A stretch of DNA of 64,000 bases from JBHELB01 sp041859045 (lineage in GTDB: Bacteria > Hydrogenedentota > Hydrogenedentia > Hydrogenedentales > SLHB01): positions 25,220 to 89,219 of the forward strand of contig JBHELB010000063.1 of NCBI GenBank assembly GCA_041859045.1, read 5' to 3'. This document shows, piece by piece, positions 15,942 to 24,942 of this stretch. Position numbers and translations under genes: made by a program. The stretch's first letter is position 1, and every line of letters starts with the position of its first letter. The notes beneath the pieces were generated by a model. The model worked only from the letters and a program-made list of their open reading frames with translations, did no database searches and was not told the origin of the DNA.

Positions 15942-17185
15942 TTTTTCTTCGTGGTCGAAGCGCTTTGCGCGGGCTTACTCGCGGGCGGATTCGCCTTGGC
16001 GTTACCAGACGCGCTTGACGCGGGTTTGGCCGCCGGGGACTTGTTCTCCGCGCCGAGTTCACGTACCGCCTTCGCGCTGGACTTGCGCAGTTCTTCCATC
16101 AGTTCGGGCTGCGTTCGCAGTTGCCGCTCCAACTCAGCGAGCAGAACCTCCTGCACGACTTTCTCGTCGGCCAGATAGGGCATGCAGAACTTCGCCACCA
16201 CAAGATCGCCCTTTTCCGAGAGGAGTCGGCTGCGGATAAGTGGCGCGTACTTCTCAAGACTTGGCGCTTCGCCGGCTTTGCGCTCGATCAGCTTGATGAT
16301 GTGATAGCCTTCTGGGCTTTCGATCACGTCGCTGACCTGATTGGGCTGCATGCCTGCGGCCGCCGTGACGTAGAAGGGCGGCAATTCAGCGGCGGGCATG
16401 GCGCCGATGTCGCCGCCGTTGTCCCTGCCCTGTCCTTGGGACATCTCCCTCGCCACCGCATCGAAACTCTGCCCGGCGCGAATACGTTGGAGGGCGTTCT
16501 GGGCTTTCTGTTGCGCCTGAGTCCGCGGATTGGGACCCGCGACCGTCGTTCCCGGGCGCGGTTCTTTGCCCGAAATGAAGATGTGCTTGAGATGAAGAAT
16601 GTCACCCGTGGGCGCGTTCGGCTTATTCTTTATGAAATAGTCGCCTACTTCCTGATCGCTGACTTCAACCTTCGCTTCCTTCATCAATTCCGTGCGCATT
16701 TTCTCGATCAATAGCTCTTTGCGGAGATCCTCAAGCGCCTGGGTCTTGCTCGCCTTGGCTTGCTGCAAGACCTCCTCCTCGGTCAACTGCGTGCCGCCTT
16801 TTGACAGCGCCTTTCTAAGGCGATCGATTTCCGTCTTCCACGCCGCCTGCAACTCGGCGTCGGTGATGGTTACTTTGCGCTTACCGGCTTCCTGACGCAG
16901 GAGTTCGCGCTCGACCAACTGACGCAAGGTCTGAATCGCGACGCCAATGCGGGTGGTGTCCGATACGGGGGTTCCCGAGTGCTGTCGGGCGTACAGTTGA
17001 ATCTGTCCCTTATACAAATCAATGAAATCTTTGCCCGCGATGGGCTGTCCATTGACAAACGCGACGGGCCCATCGGGGACGCAACGCTCCACGAGGTCCA
17101 TGCTCTCCAAATCCGGAGCCTGCGCGGCAGCCCCCCACGCAAAACAGCACATCGCCAGCACGCCAATCATCAACCACTGCTTCAT
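15938..17185 (-). CDS. Periplasmic peptidyl-prolyl isomerase, SurA/PrsA-like parvulin
   Basis: 415 residues: signal peptide MKQWLMIGVLAMCCFAWG cut after AAAQA; SurA-N-like helical chaperone region (about 40-190, VAFVNGQPIAGKDFI ... LRQLVERELL); a single rotamase domain (about 195-320, LHLKHIFISG, GGDIGAMPAAELPP, ESPEGYHIIKLIERK); then a C-terminal Lys/Ala/Pro/Ser low-complexity tail. It assists folding of exported, chiefly outer-membrane, proteins. One parvulin domain instead of SurA's two. Middle gene of a coupled three-gene unit (membrane protein, parvulin, M23 peptidase), 4-bp overlaps at both ends. Confidence 0.92.
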   Translation of the reverse strand: MKQWLMIGVLAMCCFAWGAAAQAPDLESMDLVERCVPDGPVAFVNGQPIAGKDFIDLYKGQIQLYARQHSGTPVSDTTRIGVAIQTLRQLVERELLRQEAGKRKVTITDAELQAAWKTEIDRLRKALSKGGTQLTEEEVLQQAKASKTQALEDLRKELLIEKMRTELMKEAKVEVSDQEVGDYFIKNKPNAPTGDILHLKHIFISGKEPRPGTTVAGPNPRTQAQQKAQNALQRIRAGQSFDAVAREMSQGQGRDNGGDIGAMPAAELPPFYVTAAAGMQPNQVSDVIESPEGYHIIKLIERKAGEAPSLEKYAPLIRSRLLSEKGDLVVAKFCMPYLADEKVVQEVLLAELERQLRTQPELMEELRKSSAKAVRELGAENKSPAAKPASSASGNAKANPPASKPAQSASTTKKK

Positions 17186-17538
17186 CCACGTTCTCCCGGG
17201 CCGGTTTTGTCGTCGGCCGCTTCACTCAGTTCGTCTTCAGAGGTCTCTGCCTCTTCAGCCGCGGTTTCTTCTTCCGGAGATTCGAGCACAGGCCCCATGA
17301 TGTGCAAGATGACCTGCGCCACCAGAAACATCACTACGTAGGCAGCAACAAAGGTTAGCCCGGCGCGCACTGCGGTATCAAGAAGGCCTAGTCCCCGAAA
17401 AAAACAAAACGCCATAACCAGTGCAGCCGCAAGCACACTTACCGGCAGCGCCAAACGGTCGCTGTCGCGTTCGAGGCTCGGAAGCACTTCGATGGGTTCG
17501 GGTCTCTTCCGGGGTACAAACATGAGCGATGCTATCAT
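17182..17538 (-). CDS. Small two-helix inner-membrane protein
   Basis: 118 residues, not assigned to a family. Two membrane helices (LALPVSVLAAALVMAFCFF and AGLTFVAAYVVMFLVAQVIL) and a strongly acidic C-terminal tail rich in Glu/Ala/Ser (ESPEEETAAEEAETSEDELS). Its stop overlaps the parvulin start by 4 bp, so it probably belongs to the same envelope operon. The start may be ATG 17538 or 17523. It is divergent from rsmD. Confidence 0.72.
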   Translation of the reverse strand: MIASLMFVPRKRPEPIEVLPSLERDSDRLALPVSVLAAALVMAFCFFRGLGLLDTAVRAGLTFVAAYVVMFLVAQVILHIMGPVLESPEEETAAEEAETSEDELSEAADDKTGPGERG

Positions 17539-17641
17539 ATCCTTGACCCTGACGAAAAATACGCCCGTGCATTCCCTTCTGTTTGTCGGTCAGTTAGACT
17601 ATGTGAATTCGTTTTGGGCCGGTGAAAGGGAGGACAGCGAA

Positions 17642-18205
17642 GTGAGGGTGATTGCGGGAAGCGCGCGCGGCATCGTGTTGAATACTCCACGGGGGCACAG
17701 CATTCGGCCCACGCTCGACCGGGTGCGCGAAGCGTTGTTCAGCATCCTCATGCCGCGCCTGCCGGGGGCGCGGTTCTTGGACCTTTTCGCGGGAACCGGC
17801 GCGAATGGGATCGAAGCGCTCAGCCGTGGCGCGTCGTCCGCGGTCTTTGTGGATCAAGACCCTAGCGCCTTGGATCTCGTCGCGGAGAACCTAAAGCGGA
17901 CCCGGCTCGCGGAACACGCGCGGTTAGTGCGCGCGGAGTTGCCGAAGGGGCTGGGGCAGCTTCCTGCGTTGACAGCACCCTGCGACATCATTTTCGCCGA
18001 TCCGCCGTACCGTTTCCCGCAGTTTGAGGGGCTCCTTGAGGGGCTTCGGGAGCACAGGCTGCTCGGGCCGGACGGTATCCTCGTGGTTGAGCATTCCCGG
18101 GAGGTCAACCTGCCCGAAGCGGGGTCCGGTTTTTCACGGTCTCGCACCACAACTTACGGGGGTACAAGCCTTAGTTTCTATCTTGACACTACATCATGTA
18201 TGTGA
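17642..18205 (+). CDS. rsmD: 16S rRNA (guanine966-N2)-methyltransferase RsmD
   Basis: 187 residues. Class I SAM methyltransferase: N-terminal VRVIAGSARG and IRPTLDRVREALFSIL, SAM loop FLDLFAGTGANGIEALSRGA, acidic SAM contact VFVDQD, and catalytic DPPY in IIFADPPYRFP. These are the diagnostic RsmD blocks; the enzyme methylates the 16S rRNA helix-31 loop during 30S assembly. The frame is open from 17492, but GTG 17642 has GGGAGG at 17628-17633 with 8-base spacing and starts exactly at the family N-terminus. The nrdR promoter begins inside its last codons. Confidence 0.95.
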   Translation: MRVIAGSARGIVLNTPRGHSIRPTLDRVREALFSILMPRLPGARFLDLFAGTGANGIEALSRGASSAVFVDQDPSALDLVAENLKRTRLAEHARLVRAELPKGLGQLPALTAPCDIIFADPPYRFPQFEGLLEGLREHRLLGPDGILVVEHSREVNLPEAGSGFSRSRTTTYGGTSLSFYLDTTSCM

Positions 18206-18211
18206 TAGACT
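18183..18211 (+). promoter_or_regulatory. Sigma70-type promoter of nrdR
   Basis: -35 TTGACA at 18183-18188 (perfect), 17-bp spacer, -10 TAGACT at 18206-18211. It overlaps the 3' end of rsmD. The predicted transcription start near 18218 falls at the first NrdR box. Confidence 0.75.
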
Positions 18212-18218
18212 CCCGCCA

Positions 18219-18265
18219 ACACAATATATTGCTATCTGCCGCGTGGTGTAGGAAGTATATTGTGG
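18219..18265 (+). promoter_or_regulatory. Two NrdR boxes 31 bp apart upstream of nrdR
   Basis: Box 1 ACACAATATATTG at 18219-18231; box 2 GAAGTATATTGTGG at 18252-18265. The shared core TATATTG begins at 18225 and 18256, exactly 31 bp apart, i.e. three helical turns, the spacing expected for cooperative NrdR binding. Both lie just downstream of the -10 element, so binding should repress nrdR itself. Confidence 0.8.
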
Positions 18266-18295
18266 TTCCGCGAAGAGGAACAGAGGGGGGCTATC

Positions 18296-18748
18296 ATGCG
18301 TTGCCCGTTTTGCGGGTTTTCCGAGGCCAAGGTGGTGGATTCGCGCGCGTCAAAAGAAGGCGACTCAATTCGGCGTCGCCGGGAATGCCTGAAGTGCGAG
18401 CGCCGTTTCACGACCTACGAGCGCATCGAAGAAGTCGCGCAAATGGTGATCAAGAAGGATGGCCGCCGGGAGCCGTTCGATCGCTGGAAGATCAAGAGCG
18501 GTATCCTCAAGTCCTGTGAAAAGCGCCCTGTCAGCCTGGATCAAGTGGAAGCGCTCATCGACGACATTGAACGAACCCTGTTCAACAGTTCCGAGCACGA
18601 GGTTTCGACGAGTGCTATCGGCCAGGCGGTGATGGAACGATTGAAACGCCTGGACCAAGTGGCGTACGTGCGGTTCGCGTCGGTGTACCGTGAGTTCAAG
18701 GATCTCAATGAATTCATGAGCGAACTTATGAGGACCATGCAGACCTGA
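18296..18748 (+). CDS. nrdR: Ribonucleotide reductase transcriptional repressor NrdR
   Basis: 150 residues. N-terminal zinc ribbon with C3, C6, C31 and C34 (MRCPFCGFSE ... RRRECLKCERRFTTYE), then an ATP-cone domain (about 49-139: MVIKKDGRREPFDRWKIKSG ... VAYVRFASVYREFKDLNEF) that senses ATP/dATP. NrdR represses ribonucleotide reductase operons when dATP is high. Length and all motifs match the family. ATG 18296 follows AGAGGGGGG. Two NrdR boxes precede the gene. No ribonucleotide reductase gene lies nearby. Confidence 0.97.
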   Translation: MRCPFCGFSEAKVVDSRASKEGDSIRRRRECLKCERRFTTYERIEEVAQMVIKKDGRREPFDRWKIKSGILKSCEKRPVSLDQVEALIDDIERTLFNSSEHEVSTSAIGQAVMERLKRLDQVAYVRFASVYREFKDLNEFMSELMRTMQT

Positions 18749-18788
18749 TCGCGCTGCCCACGGGTTCGTGAGGACGAAAGGGAACGCA

Positions 18789-20180
18789 ATGGACTATCGT
18801 ATTGAATCTGACACGATGGGCGAGATGCAGGTTCCGGCAGACCGGTACTACGGATGCCAGACCGCGCGTTCGCTGGTGCATTTTAGGATTGGCACGGAGC
18901 GCATGCCGCGCGAGATCATTCGCGCGCTAGGAATTCTCAAGAAGGCCGCGGCGATGGTGAACCGTGACCTTGGCTTGCTTGAGCCCGGTCTGTGCGAGGC
19001 GATTTGCGCCGCAAGCGACGAAGTCATCGAGGGCAAGCTCGATGATCACTTTCCGCTCGTCGTTTGGCAGACCGGCAGCGGCACACAGACCAACATGAAC
19101 GCCAACGAGGTGATCTCGAACCGCGCCATCGAGATGTTGGGCGGCGTGATGGGCAGCAAGAAGCCGGTTCATCCCAACGACCACGTCAACATGTCGCAGT
19201 CTTCGAACGACACATTCCCAACCGCCATGAGTATCGCCGCTGCTGAACAGATTGTCCGGCGGTTATTGCCTGCCCTTACGCATTTGCGTGATGCATTTCA
19301 GGCCAAAGTGCAGATCTTCGAAGGCATCATCAAGATTGGTCGCACGCACCTGATGGATGCGACGCCGTTGACGCTCGGCCAGGAGTTTTCGGGATACGTA
19401 CAGCAGTTGACGAACAGCATCGAGCGGGTCGAGCAGACGCTGCCGTCGCTGTACGAACTGGCGTTGGGCGGAACCGCGGTCGGCACTGGCTTGAACACCA
19501 AGCGCGGCTACGATGTGCGTGTGGCGGATCAAATCGCGGAGTTGTGCCGATTGCCGTTTGTGACCGCGCCGAACAAGTTTGAGTCGCTGGCCGCGCACGA
19601 TGCGCTCGTGATGGCCTCCGGCGCCCTCAAGGCGTTGGCGTGTGCCTTGATGAAGATCGCCAACGACGTTCGTTGGCTTGCCAGCGGTCCGCGCTGCGGC
19701 TTGGGCGAATTGCTCATCCCTGAGAATGAACCCGGATCGTCGATTATGCCCGGCAAGGTCAATCCCACCCAATGCGAAGCGGTGACGATGGTCGCGGCGC
19801 AGGTGATCGGCAACGATGCGGCCGTGGCTATGGGCGGGGCGATGGGCAATTTCGAACTGAACGTGTTTAAACCCGTTATTATCCACAACGTGTTGCAGTC
19901 CATCCGGCTCTTGGCTGACGTCTGCGAATCGTTCAAGGAACACTGCGTGGACGGTATCGAGCCGAATCGCCGCCGTATTGATCAACTACTGAACGAGTCG
20001 CTGATGCTTGTCACCGCGCTCAATAGCCATATTGGCTACGACAACGCCGCGAAGATCGCCAAGGCCGCGCACAAAAATCACACGACGTTGAAGGAGGAAG
20101 CGGTTGGGCTCGGCTTCCTGACGGAGGAGGAGTTCGACCGCATCGTCGATCCTTCAAAGATGCTCGGGCCGTCGGACTGA
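18789..20180 (+). CDS. fumC: Fumarate hydratase class II
   Basis: 463 residues, the iron-independent fumarase of the TCA cycle that interconverts fumarate and (S)-malate. Recognisable: MGEMQVPADRYYGCQTARS at the N-terminus, TNMNANEVISNRA, HPNDHVNMSQSSNDTFPTAM, KIGRTHLMDATPLTLGQEF, and the superfamily signature GSSIMPGKVNPTQCE. Those active-site blocks favour FumC over the aspartase AspA. The start at ATG 18789 is set by AGGGA 6 bases upstream and the conserved N-terminus. It is 40 bp downstream of nrdR and converges on the lactate permease across a strong terminator. Confidence 0.95.
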   Translation: MDYRIESDTMGEMQVPADRYYGCQTARSLVHFRIGTERMPREIIRALGILKKAAAMVNRDLGLLEPGLCEAICAASDEVIEGKLDDHFPLVVWQTGSGTQTNMNANEVISNRAIEMLGGVMGSKKPVHPNDHVNMSQSSNDTFPTAMSIAAAEQIVRRLLPALTHLRDAFQAKVQIFEGIIKIGRTHLMDATPLTLGQEFSGYVQQLTNSIERVEQTLPSLYELALGGTAVGTGLNTKRGYDVRVADQIAELCRLPFVTAPNKFESLAAHDALVMASGALKALACALMKIANDVRWLASGPRCGLGELLIPENEPGSSIMPGKVNPTQCEAVTMVAAQVIGNDAAVAMGGAMGNFELNVFKPVIIHNVLQSIRLLADVCESFKEHCVDGIEPNRRRIDQLLNESLMLVTALNSHIGYDNAAKIAKAAHKNHTTLKEEAVGLGFLTEEEFDRIVDPSKMLGPSD

Positions 20181-20181
20181 C

Positions 20182-20228
20182 AAAAACGCCGCGGCGTCCA
20201 TGTCGTGGGCATGGACGCCGCGTTTTTT
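20182..20228. terminator. Bidirectional terminator between fumC and the permease gene
   Basis: 13-bp perfect stem 20190-20202 with 20210-20222, 7-base loop, T6 on the + side at 20223-20228 and A5 on the other side at 20182-20186. It can therefore terminate both fumC (+) and the LctP-like gene (-). Confidence 0.92.
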
Positions 20229-20242
20229 GTTTCGTCCCTCGT

Positions 20243-21859
20243 TTACACGCCGCCGTTTACGCCCGTCCAGTTGATCGCAAGCAAAAAGACCACAAACAGC
20301 GCAGTCACGAGCGTCAACAGCAGCGAGAAAACGAATGCCACGCGGATAACCTTGCTTTCTTCGCCAATCCGGTCGATGGCGGCTGCGGCGTTCTGCAGTT
20401 TGGCCGGGGAGATGACGCTGGCAAGTCCACCGCCAAAGGCCAGGCCTGCCGTAATGATGAGCAGTCCCGCCAAGGGCATCTCCAAGTTGCGCGCGGTCGT
20501 GAGTGTGTACTTGGCGAACATGGCGATCGTCGAGGCTTCGCTGCCCGTGATGAATCCCCCGAACAGACCGATGAACGCCACCACCAGACCGTACCCGCCT
20601 TGGAAGAATTGCGCCGAGAAATCGGCCAGGACCTTCACCATGCTTGCCGTTGCGGGCTGGCCGGTGGCCATGTCGAATCCTGACATGTTCATCACCTCGC
20701 CGATCGCGAAGAAGACGGCTGCCGAGAAGACCGGTCGCGGGGCGCGTTTGGCCCAAAGCGTGAACGTTTCCTTGAGCTGGGCGCGTGTCGGGCGAATGAA
20801 AACCATCGCGGCGAAGGTGCTGACAAAAATCCATGTGTACGCTTGCCAGAGCGCGCGCGTGTCAATGGGTTTGCCATCGGCGGTCAAACCGAGGATCGGC
20901 AGCTTCAACGTGCGATAGAGATAATTGAAGACGTCCTTGGGAATGTTGAGCGCGAGAATAAACAGCACCAGCAGCAGCCACGGCGTCAGCGCTTTCCAGA
21001 GCGGGTATTTTGCCGCGTACTCGAGTTCTTCGGCGGAGAGACGGCTCTTGTCGAACACACGCTCGCCACGCGCAATAAGGTACAGCGCCATCACGGCGAT
21101 CACCGCCACGCCGCACAGGATACCGGTCAACACAACGAAGTTGTCGTACTGGTTCGTGAAATACGACACGATGCCAATCACCGCGCCGGTAATCAGGCAG
21201 GGAATCCAGCCGTCGCGGATGGCCTTGGCTTTCCCCACGATCCAGAGCATACAGAAGCCGATGAGCGTCGAAATGACCGGTAAGAACGGCCAGAACACCA
21301 TGCCCGCTTGGTGAAGGGTGATCTCATTGCCCTTGCCGAGGAAACCGTTGGCGATATCGACAAACACCACGATGGGCGCGCCGAGCAGGGCGTAGGTGCA
21401 GAGCGAGTCATAGCCAATCGCGGGTAGCGCGATAGCGACGTATGTCGAGTAGCCCATCGCGACCAGGATCGGGGGGAGGATCGATACCGGTGTTGCCCCA
21501 ACCGCGACCATCAGCGTGCCGAAACCGATGTTGACCATCATGATCTGCACCGCGCGGTTGCCGCAAGCGATGGTCTTGATAAAGATGATCACGCGTCGCA
21601 GCGCGCCGGTCTTTTCCATAAACGCCATCTGCAGCAAGGACGCCGCCACGATAAGCGAAACAGGAAACGACTTGATAAACCCCGCCAACGTTGAGCGCAA
21701 GACAACTTCCGGGTGGGTTTGGAAGAAGAACACAGTGACTAACCCAATCACCGCCAGCCCAGCGACCCCGCTGATGTCGGCCGCTTTCTTGAACACAATC
21801 AGCATGAGCAAGATCACGAGAATGGGAATAAGCGTCAGAATAAGCGGCCAGACAGACAT
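20243..21859 (-). CDS. LctP-family (L-lactate permease-like) transporter
   Basis: 538 residues, about 13-14 membrane helices. Family blocks: GFGTLMVAVGATPVSILPP and the later GGFITGSEASTIAMF ... GGGLASVISPAKLQNAAAAI correspond to LctP segments GFGAFLEGAAGFGAPVA and GVFLTGSDTSSNALF ... MISPQSIAIA. The family (TC 2.A.14) imports lactate or glycolate with protons. Start ATG 21859 is fixed by AAGGAGG. Convergent with fumC. The GATPVS version of the first motif differs from the classical GFGAPVA, so the substrate may not be lactate. Confidence 0.85.
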   Translation of the reverse strand: MSVWPLILTLIPILVILLMLIVFKKAADISGVAGLAVIGLVTVFFFQTHPEVVLRSTLAGFIKSFPVSLIVAASLLQMAFMEKTGALRRVIIFIKTIACGNRAVQIMMVNIGFGTLMVAVGATPVSILPPILVAMGYSTYVAIALPAIGYDSLCTYALLGAPIVVFVDIANGFLGKGNEITLHQAGMVFWPFLPVISTLIGFCMLWIVGKAKAIRDGWIPCLITGAVIGIVSYFTNQYDNFVVLTGILCGVAVIAVMALYLIARGERVFDKSRLSAEELEYAAKYPLWKALTPWLLLVLFILALNIPKDVFNYLYRTLKLPILGLTADGKPIDTRALWQAYTWIFVSTFAAMVFIRPTRAQLKETFTLWAKRAPRPVFSAAVFFAIGEVMNMSGFDMATGQPATASMVKVLADFSAQFFQGGYGLVVAFIGLFGGFITGSEASTIAMFAKYTLTTARNLEMPLAGLLIITAGLAFGGGLASVISPAKLQNAAAAIDRIGEESKVIRVAFVFSLLLTLVTALFVVFLLAINWTGVNGGV

Positions 21860-22073
21860 GGTTTCCTCCTTGTACTGCGCGGAGGAAGGACAATCAGAAT
21901 TGTCCCCCAAAAAGCGCATACTACCCGAGAAGGGGACTCCCCCAAAAAGTTCGGCGAGAGATTACCACGAAAGACGGGAAAAAGCCACTCATTTTTAGGC
22001 CTTTTCCCCTCCTCACTCCTTATCCCTATACATCCCAAGCGCGCATTGATATGTCCTGACGCCTGTCCCTATC

Positions 22074-23516
22074 ATGAGCCACAGACGAAACAGCGCACAC
22101 GCCGATGAGGATAGGGTTCATGGGGTGAAACATTGGAGCGCGAATCTTGCCGCGATGGTAGCGCTTGGGGCGCTGCTGGCCGTGCTCTGGCCGGGGCAGA
22201 CGGGTTCGCCCGCTGAGCGCCAAGCCGTGCGTGAAGGCCGCGTCCTTCTTACCTACTGGGACCGATCCTCAGGCCACGAGTTCGAAGCGCGCCGCGCATT
22301 GATTGAGGAGTTCAATCAGATTCAGGGCCGGATCTACGTCCGCACGTTGCCGATCGGCTTCAACACGGAGAAACTCCTGACCTCGATCGCCGGCGGCGCG
22401 CCGCCGGACCTGTGCAGTCTCGAAGTCGCGATTCTGGCCTTGCTTGCGCCACAAGGATGCTTCACTCCACTGGAGGGGCGAATGTCGGGCGTGCCGGCAC
22501 TCGCCCAGGAGGCGTTCTTCCCGCACGCGTGGGACGGCGTGGCGTTTGATGGGCATGTATGGGGCATTCCCACGACTACGGATACCCAGTGTCTCCTGTG
22601 GAACAAGGGGCTCTTTCGCAAGGCCGGGCTTGATCCCGAACGTCCGCCGCGCACGTTGGCCGAACTCGAGGAATATGCCGCGAGGTTGACTGTGCGCGAC
22701 GCCGCAGGCGAGTTGACGCAGATGGGTTTCCTGCCGTGGTTGCCGTGGGACTTTTCGCATATGTGGGGCGCGTTGTTTGGCGGCACGTGGTACGACGCGG
22801 ACGCCGGGCGCGCCGTTTGTGGACGCGATCCGGCCATTGCGGCGACGTTTGCCTGGCAGCAAGGGTTCGCGCTGAACCCCTCGGGCGGTCCCGCGAAGTC
22901 GTATGCGCTCGACCCCGAGCGCGTGGCCGCGTTTCGTTCCGGATTTGGCGCGTACCAAAGCGCAAGCAATCCGTTCTATACCGGCAAAGTCGCGATGATG
23001 ATCGAAGGCGAGTGGCAAGTGACGTTCATCCCCAAGTATGCCCCGACGCTCGACTGGGGCGTTGCGCCCATTCCGCAACCCGAGGGTGTTGCGCCGCGCG
23101 CCTATGCCTCGGCGGTAGTGATGGATGCCATCCCCGCCGGGTCGCGGCACGTGGAGGAGGCGTGGGCGTTTCTCCGGTGGTTCTATTCGCCGCGCGCCGA
23201 CGGACGTCCCTCGCCCGCGTCGGACTATGCCTTTGCCGTGCATAACATTCCCGCGCGACGCGGCGAGGCCATGCAATCGCGGTTCATGGACGATCCAAAA
23301 TTCGCCGTGTTCGTGCGCGAGTTGCTGGACAAACCGGTCGAGGCGTTGCCCGCGATTCCTGTGGCGCAATTGCTGATCGACGAAGCCGAACGACAACGCG
23401 AGTTCGTGAACCTATACAAGAGGACTCCTCAGGAAGCCGCAGCGGCCGTCGAAGCGACCGTGAACAATGGCCTTGAGCATTGGCGCGCGGCGCGAGAAAG
23501 GGGAGAACGCCCATGA
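22074..23516 (+). CDS. Sugar ABC transporter substrate-binding protein
   Basis: 480 residues. N-terminal membrane signal (LAAMVALGALLAVLWPG), then a class-I solute-binding fold: VLLTYWDRSSGHEFEARRAL, AGGAPPDLCSLEVAILALLA, WGIPTTTDTQCLLWNKGLFR (typical of maltose/glycerol-phosphate binders), YTGKVAMMIEGEWQV and AWAFLRWFYSP. Cluster 1 (UgpB/MalE-like) binding protein, probably for an oligosaccharide. The stop overlaps the permease start by 4 bp. ATG 22074 has no clear ribosome site; GTG 22119 is an alternative. Confidence 0.87.
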   Translation: MSHRRNSAHADEDRVHGVKHWSANLAAMVALGALLAVLWPGQTGSPAERQAVREGRVLLTYWDRSSGHEFEARRALIEEFNQIQGRIYVRTLPIGFNTEKLLTSIAGGAPPDLCSLEVAILALLAPQGCFTPLEGRMSGVPALAQEAFFPHAWDGVAFDGHVWGIPTTTDTQCLLWNKGLFRKAGLDPERPPRTLAELEEYAARLTVRDAAGELTQMGFLPWLPWDFSHMWGALFGGTWYDADAGRAVCGRDPAIAATFAWQQGFALNPSGGPAKSYALDPERVAAFRSGFGAYQSASNPFYTGKVAMMIEGEWQVTFIPKYAPTLDWGVAPIPQPEGVAPRAYASAVVMDAIPAGSRHVEEAWAFLRWFYSPRADGRPSPASDYAFAVHNIPARRGEAMQSRFMDDPKFAVFVRELLDKPVEALPAIPVAQLLIDEAERQREFVNLYKRTPQEAAAAVEATVNNGLEHWRAARERGERP

Positions 23517-24406
23517 CGCGTCTTGAACGCAGGAATCTGCGCAATGGACTGCTCTTCGCTTCGCCTTACCTCGTGGGGTTCACGGTGTTCATGCTTTATC
23601 CGCTGGCCGCGAGTCTTTATTTCAGTTTTTGTCAATACAGCATTGTGCGCCCGCCGGTTTGGGTGGGGCTCGACAACTTCCGTGAACTCTTCTTTAACGA
23701 TCCCCTGTTTTGGAGGTCGCTTTACAACACCCTCTATTACACCCTGATCTCCGTGCCGCTGGGCCTCGCATTCAGTATCGGCCTTGCCCTTCTGTTGCAT
23801 CAGAAGGTGCGCGGATTGGCCGTTTACCGGACCATCTTCTTCCTGCCCACCATCGTGCCTGTAGTCGCCTCCACGGTTCTTTGGCTCTGGGTGCTCAATC
23901 CCGAGAGCGGGCTGCTCAATGCCACGCTTCGCCAGTGGTTGGGCGTGGAAGGGCCGGGCTGGCTTGCCGATGAACTATGGTCGAAGCCCGCGCTGATTCT
24001 TATGAGCCTGTGGGGTGTGGGCGGCGCGATGGTGATCTTTCTGGCGGGGTTGGGCGAAGTGCCGGTGTCTTTGTATGAGGTTGCCGATTTGGATGGCGCG
24101 GGGGCCTGGGCAAAGTTTCGCCACGTCACGCTGCCGATGCTGACCCCGACCATTTTGTTCAACCTCGTGATGGGACTTATCGGCGCGTTTCAGTATTTCA
24201 CGCAGGTCTACATCATGACCGGCGGCAAGGGCGGCCCCGCCGACAGCACCATGCTCTTTGCGCTCTACATGTACCGGAACGCGTTTTACCAACTCCGTAT
24301 GGGATACGCCTCCGCGATGGCATGGTTGCTGTTTCTTGTGATTCTGGCGGCCACCGCCCTCGTACTGTACTCGAGTAAGCGCTGGGTGCACTACCAGGGC
24401 GAATAG
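23513..24406 (+). CDS. Sugar ABC transporter permease, MalF/UgpA type
   Basis: 297 residues, six membrane helices. N-terminal LLFASPYLVGFTVFMLYPLA is characteristic of MalF/UgpA permeases; the EAA loop SLYEVADLDGAGAWAKFRHV docks the ATPase. The start ATG 23513 overlaps the binding-protein stop and has GGGGAG 7 bases upstream. The expected second permease (MalG/UgpE type) is missing: 11 bp later an opposite-strand gene ends. No ABC ATPase is in the window, so partners must be encoded elsewhere or lost. Confidence 0.9.
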   Translation: MTRLERRNLRNGLLFASPYLVGFTVFMLYPLAASLYFSFCQYSIVRPPVWVGLDNFRELFFNDPLFWRSLYNTLYYTLISVPLGLAFSIGLALLLHQKVRGLAVYRTIFFLPTIVPVVASTVLWLWVLNPESGLLNATLRQWLGVEGPGWLADELWSKPALILMSLWGVGGAMVIFLAGLGEVPVSLYEVADLDGAGAWAKFRHVTLPMLTPTILFNLVMGLIGAFQYFTQVYIMTGGKGGPADSTMLFALYMYRNAFYQLRMGYASAMAWLLFLVILAATALVLYSSKRWVHYQGE

Positions 24407-24417
24407 GGGAGAGGAGA

Positions 24418-24876
24418 CTACTTCGGGTAGCGTCCCGTCATACGAAGCACCGCGCCGTGCAGCCGGTGGACCCACATCGTATCCGGCAGAAACATGAACG
24501 GACACTGCCCCGCAATTACCTCGAGCCCGTTCGACTGCGCGATCGCCACGCACTCATCGCCCCCTGCGCGGCCATGCAGCCAGACGAGCGGAACGCCCGC
24601 CTCGCGGCAATCACGGATCACTTGCGCCGTGTTTTGTGGCGGAGTCATGATCAAAGCGGCTTCAGGGACAGGGGTAACATCTTGCAGGCGCGCGAAACTC
24701 GGCAGGTCTTCGATCGAATCGGTGTTGGGATTGACAAGAGCGACCTCGTACCCTCTGCGCAGAAACTCGCGCAAGAGCCCCCGACTGAAATCGCGCGGTT
24801 TTCGGCTGACCCCGACGATCGCCAGGCGTTTGCAGGCGAGGAATCGCTCGATTTGCTGAAGTGTGGAGTCCGGCAT
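24418..24876 (-). CDS. CoA-binding (Rossmann) domain protein, YccU-like
   Basis: 152 residues, a single CoA-binding domain: RLAIVGVSRKPRDFSRGLLR at the start, YEVALVNPNTDSIEDLPSFA, AALIMTPPQNTAQVIRDCRE, VPLVWLHGRAGGDECVAIAQ, and EVIAGQCPFMFLP. These are the blocks of the small YccU/succinyl-CoA-ligase-like family, which bind CoA but have no settled function. The start is set at ATG 24876, where a G-run precedes it; a longer start at 24897 is in frame. It converges with the ABC permease. Confidence 0.88.
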   Translation of the reverse strand: MPDSTLQQIERFLACKRLAIVGVSRKPRDFSRGLLREFLRRGYEVALVNPNTDSIEDLPSFARLQDVTPVPEAALIMTPPQNTAQVIRDCREAGVPLVWLHGRAGGDECVAIAQSNGLEVIAGQCPFMFLPDTMWVHRLHGAVLRMTGRYPK

Positions 24877-24942
24877 CGCCTGTTCCCCCCATATCATACA
24901 ACGCGGGGTATTCTACCCCAGGTGACTCGCGGGCACAACCCG

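Noticed and set aside
20154..20918. Long open frames across fumC end and the LctP-like gene
   Set aside because: They are GC-skew shadows of the membrane transporter; the minus-strand permease translation is unmistakable.
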